Of a DNA stretch of 7,779 nucleotides, positions 5,853 to 7,779 are shown in pieces (within the stretch, counting starts at the first letter, position 1; each line of letters starts with the position of its first letter). The notes under the pieces are model-generated. The model was not told where the DNA came from and made no database searches. It worked only from the letters and a program-made list of their open reading frames with translations. This stretch comes from UBA6182 sp964479585 (lineage in GTDB: Bacteria; Bacillota_I; Bacilli_A; Erysipelotrichales; Erysipelotrichaceae), in NCBI GenBank assembly GCA_964479585.1, contig CAYZMP010000062.1, positions 1 through 7,779 on the forward strand. Direction: 5' to 3'. Position numbers and translations under genes: made by a program.

Positions 5853-6239
5853 ATGATTGAAATAAGAAAATATTCAAAAGATGATCAAAATCAATTAATT
5901 GATTTACTTAAGAAACAAAATGAAGAATGGAAGTGCTATTGGCATGAAGATGTTGTGGAGAAATACAAAGAAAATTTACTAAAGTCCATTACATATGTAG
6001 CCTATGATAATAACATGTTATGTGGCTTTGTTCGTTGTATAGAAGATTTTGGGTTTTATATTTATATATGTGATTCATTGGTTGATCAAAGTGCTCGTGG
6101 AAAATCCATTGGTAAGCAGTTAATGAGTTATGTTAAACATCTGTATCCCCAATATGTCGTTTATGTAATGTCTGACGTCGATACATATTATGAAAAACTC
6201 AATTATCACAAAGAAGGAAGTATTTTTGAAGTTAAATAA
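5853..6239 (+). CDS. small GNAT family N-acetyltransferase
   Basis: This is a compact GNAT acetyltransferase of 128 residues, at the short end of the family. The beta-4 strand YIYICDSLVDQSA (69-81) leads into the acetyl-CoA loop R82-G-K-S85-I-G87-K-QLM. The first glycine of the canonical R-x-x-G-x-G is replaced by Ser85. The C-terminal YYEKLNYHKEG (112-122) matches motif B (lYeklGF) with Asn in place of Gly. The N-terminus (MIEIRKYSKDDQNQLIDLLKK) is the usual first strand and helix. The substrate is unknown. The ATG at 5853 has AAAGGAG (5842-5848) only 4 bases upstream, a slightly tight but workable site. It lies 14 bases behind the GrpB gene and is probably co-transcribed with it. No terminator is visible after the stop. 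Confidence 0.82.
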   Translation: MIEIRKYSKDDQNQLIDLLKKQNEEWKCYWHEDVVEKYKENLLKSITYVAYDNNMLCGFVRCIEDFGFYIYICDSLVDQSARGKSIGKQLMSYVKHLYPQYVVYVMSDVDTYYEKLNYHKEGSIFEVK

Positions 6240-6330
6240 ATTTATGCATTTGTACTGTGGTTTTTAATTTGTTATGGATGCATCATCATATGCAATATGT
6301 AGCTTCTATAGTGTGTTTTCACAATTGATG

Positions 6331-6359
6331 TTGACAAGGTGAAGTATTTTTACTAAACT
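6331..6359 (+). promoter_or_regulatory. promoter of the MATE exporter gene
   Basis: A perfect -35 box TTGACA (6331-6336) stands 17 bases before TAAACT (6354-6359, four of six to TATAAT). Transcription would start near 6366, leaving a leader of about 107 bases before the favoured ATG at 6473. The placement in a gene-free gap and the exact -35 support it, so the exporter is probably its own transcription unit. Confidence 0.55.
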
Positions 6360-6375
6360 TTGAGTTGTATAAACC

Positions 6376-6401
6376 ATAATTTTGCCACCGGGTAAAATTG
6401 T
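6376..6401. promoter_or_regulatory. dyad-symmetric element before the MATE gene
   Basis: AATTTTGCC (6378-6386) and GGTAAAATT (6391-6399) are inverted copies with one G-T wobble, separated by ACCG. As RNA the stem extends by two more pairs (6376-6377 with 6400-6401) to 11 pairs closed by a four-base loop. It begins about 10 bases after the predicted transcription start, where a repressor operator would block elongation. No run of T follows, so it is not an intrinsic terminator. A DNA operator or a leader hairpin are both possible. Confidence 0.5.
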
Positions 6402-6472
6402 CTGGTATTCTGATTTATTCCATTAGGTCTTAGAAGGGATAAATGAGGATACCATTTTTTTTGGAGATGCAA

Positions 6473-7777
6473 ATGAAACATGGACTAAATAGGCAAATTA
6501 CAAAATACGTTTTCTTAAACATTTTAGGGATGTTAGGGTTATCCTTTTATATTTTAATCGACACTTTGTTTATTTCGATAGCCTTAGGTAGTGATGGTTT
6601 GGCAGCACTAAATTTTGCGATTTCTATTTATAGCGTGTTGCATGGGTTAGGTTTGATGATTGGTCTAGGTGGTGCAATCATGTTTAAGACATATAGTAGA
6701 GAGTCAAATTTTTCTAAAAATGCTTATAGCCATAGCGTTTTTTTAGTATTTGCTATTGGATTAATGTTGCTTATTGTTGGACAGCTTTGGACACCACTAC
6801 TTTCAGTTTTATTAGGTGTTCCTGATCTATTAATGAGTTATGTGAATGTGTACTTAAAAACAATCTTGTCCTTTTCATTTGTTTTTTTAGTTAATAATGT
6901 TCTGTTAGCTTTTGTTAGAAATGACAATGGACCAAAATTAGCAATGAGCGCAATGTTATTGAGTAGTTTTTCAAACATAGTGTTAGATGCGTTGTTTATA
7001 TTTGGTTTTAATTGGGGTATGTTTGGTGCTGCTTTTGCAACAAGCTTATCTGCTTTGTTCAGTGTGTTTCTTTTAACCTCTCATTTACTTTCAAAAAAGC
7101 GAACTTTTCACTTTATACCTAAGTTTTCATTATCAATTGTTCAGAAAATTGGATCATATGGATTGTTTGCACTGATTGCTGAGTTAGCACTTAGTGTTTC
7201 ACTCATTGTTTTTAATCTAATCCTTATTAGGCAAGGAGGAAGTGATGGTGTTGCAGCGTATGCGATTATTGCAAATCTTGCACTTATTGTTACGTCGATT
7301 TTTGTTGGAGTTTCACATGGTATTCAGCCATTGTTAAGTGAGAGTTATGCCAGACTTGACACTGTTGCTTTGATGCAAATTATAAAAAAGTCCATTTTAA
7401 TTGTTCTTGTTCTAATTATTCTAATCAATTTTATTACAAACTTCTTTGTTGATGAACTTGTTTACGGTTTTAATAGAGAAGCAAACAATGCTGTAGCCCA
7501 TATTGCAAAAGAAGGATTGTTGGTTTACTTTATTGGGTACTTCTTTGCTGGATTTAATATTGTTTTTTCTACAGCGTTAAGTGCATTAAAACATCCAAAG
7601 AAAGCAATGATGTTAACTCTTTTACGAAGCAGTGTTCTGCTAATACCTTTTGCTTTACTTTTATCGCACTATTTTGATTATCTAGGACTTTGGATTGCAT
7701 TTATTGTAAGTGAAGGTCTAACTTTTCTAGTGATGATATATTTTTATGGTCGAGTAAATTTAACCGCAAAATTTTAA
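6473..7777 (+). CDS. MATE family multidrug efflux transporter
   Basis: This is a complete integral membrane transporter of 434 residues, normal for the MATE family (usually about 12 helices, 430-460 residues). These proteins export drugs or metabolites in exchange for sodium or protons. The N-terminal segment is characteristic of a Bacillota MATE group: NILGMLGLSFYILIDTLFIS, then LGSDGLAALNFAISIYS and GLGLMIGLGGA. A second half-repeat begins near KIGSYGLFALIAEL, with SLIVFNLILIRQGGSDGVAAYAII and GVSHGIQPLLSESYAR following, the usual counterpart in the C-terminal lobe. The start at 6473 is favoured by GGAG (6463-6466) 6 bases upstream and by where relatives begin. An ATG at 6443 with AGAAGGG (6432-6438) would add ten residues and cannot be excluded. 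The substrate is not predictable. The stop lies two bases before the window end. Confidence 0.9.
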   Translation: MKHGLNRQITKYVFLNILGMLGLSFYILIDTLFISIALGSDGLAALNFAISIYSVLHGLGLMIGLGGAIMFKTYSRESNFSKNAYSHSVFLVFAIGLMLLIVGQLWTPLLSVLLGVPDLLMSYVNVYLKTILSFSFVFLVNNVLLAFVRNDNGPKLAMSAMLLSSFSNIVLDALFIFGFNWGMFGAAFATSLSALFSVFLLTSHLLSKKRTFHFIPKFSLSIVQKIGSYGLFALIAELALSVSLIVFNLILIRQGGSDGVAAYAIIANLALIVTSIFVGVSHGIQPLLSESYARLDTVALMQIIKKSILIVLVLIILINFITNFFVDELVYGFNREANNAVAHIAKEGLLVYFIGYFFAGFNIVFSTALSALKHPKKAMMLTLLRSSVLLIPFALLLSHYFDYLGLWIAFIVSEGLTFLVMIYFYGRVNLTAKF

Positions 7778-7779
7778 TA

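Noticed and set aside
6276..6291. Short palindrome TGCAT-N6-ATGCA in the gap before the MATE gene
   Set aside because: Five-base arms are expected by chance in this composition, and it lies upstream of the promoter without other support.
772..7777. A defined biosynthetic or defence island linking all plus-strand genes
   Set aside because: There are internal promoters and gaps, no core biosynthetic enzyme, nuclease, toxin or integrase, and the families present are common as scattered accessory genes.

Overview
This window is AT-rich chromosomal DNA from a low-GC bacterium of the Bacillota or a related Mollicutes-like lineage. That rests on base composition, on strong AGGAGG-type ribosome binding sites, and on the best matches in style for the protein families. 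TGA acts as a normal stop: the methyltransferase ends at TGA 2172-2174 and the second small membrane protein at TGA 5238-5240. Tryptophan is coded by TGG. The standard bacterial code therefore applies, which argues against Mycoplasma or Spiroplasma but allows Acholeplasma-like, Izemoplasma-like or ordinary Bacillota hosts. The species cannot be fixed from this window.

Layout. A DUF302 protein lies on the minus strand (10-393). A 378-base divergent intergenic region (394-771) separates it from ten plus-strand genes. The first block is a GNAT acetyltransferase (772-1242), then a class I SAM methyltransferase overlapping a short-chain dehydrogenase (1329-2874). After a 193-base gap with a TATAAT promoter comes a second, tightly packed run: an alpha/beta hydrolase (3068-3907), a four-helix membrane protein (about 3894-4319), an ASCH/PUA-like protein (4335-4787), a second four-helix membrane protein (about 4821-5240), a GrpB/UPF0157 protein (5269-5838) and a small GNAT acetyltransferase (5853-6239). 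A 203-base gap carries a TTGACA promoter and a dyad-symmetric element, and leads into a complete MATE-family exporter (about 6473-7777) that stops two bases before the window ends.

How the genes may work together. No textbook pathway is encoded. The content is small-molecule modifying enzymes (two acetyltransferases, a methyltransferase, an SDR, a hydrolase), small proteins of poorly known function, and a multidrug-type exporter. This is typical of an accessory or housekeeping-fringe region. The two cases for co-expression that the sequence supports are the overlapping methyltransferase/SDR pair and the 3068-6239 run with short spacings.

The least explained parts are the two similarly built orphan membrane proteins flanking the ASCH-like gene, the unusual start region of the first of them, and the palindrome before the exporter. 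I saw no rRNA, tRNA, CRISPR array, insertion sequence, phage gene or convincing intrinsic terminator. I do not see a clear-cut new system. The membrane/ASCH/membrane cassette is the best candidate for one.
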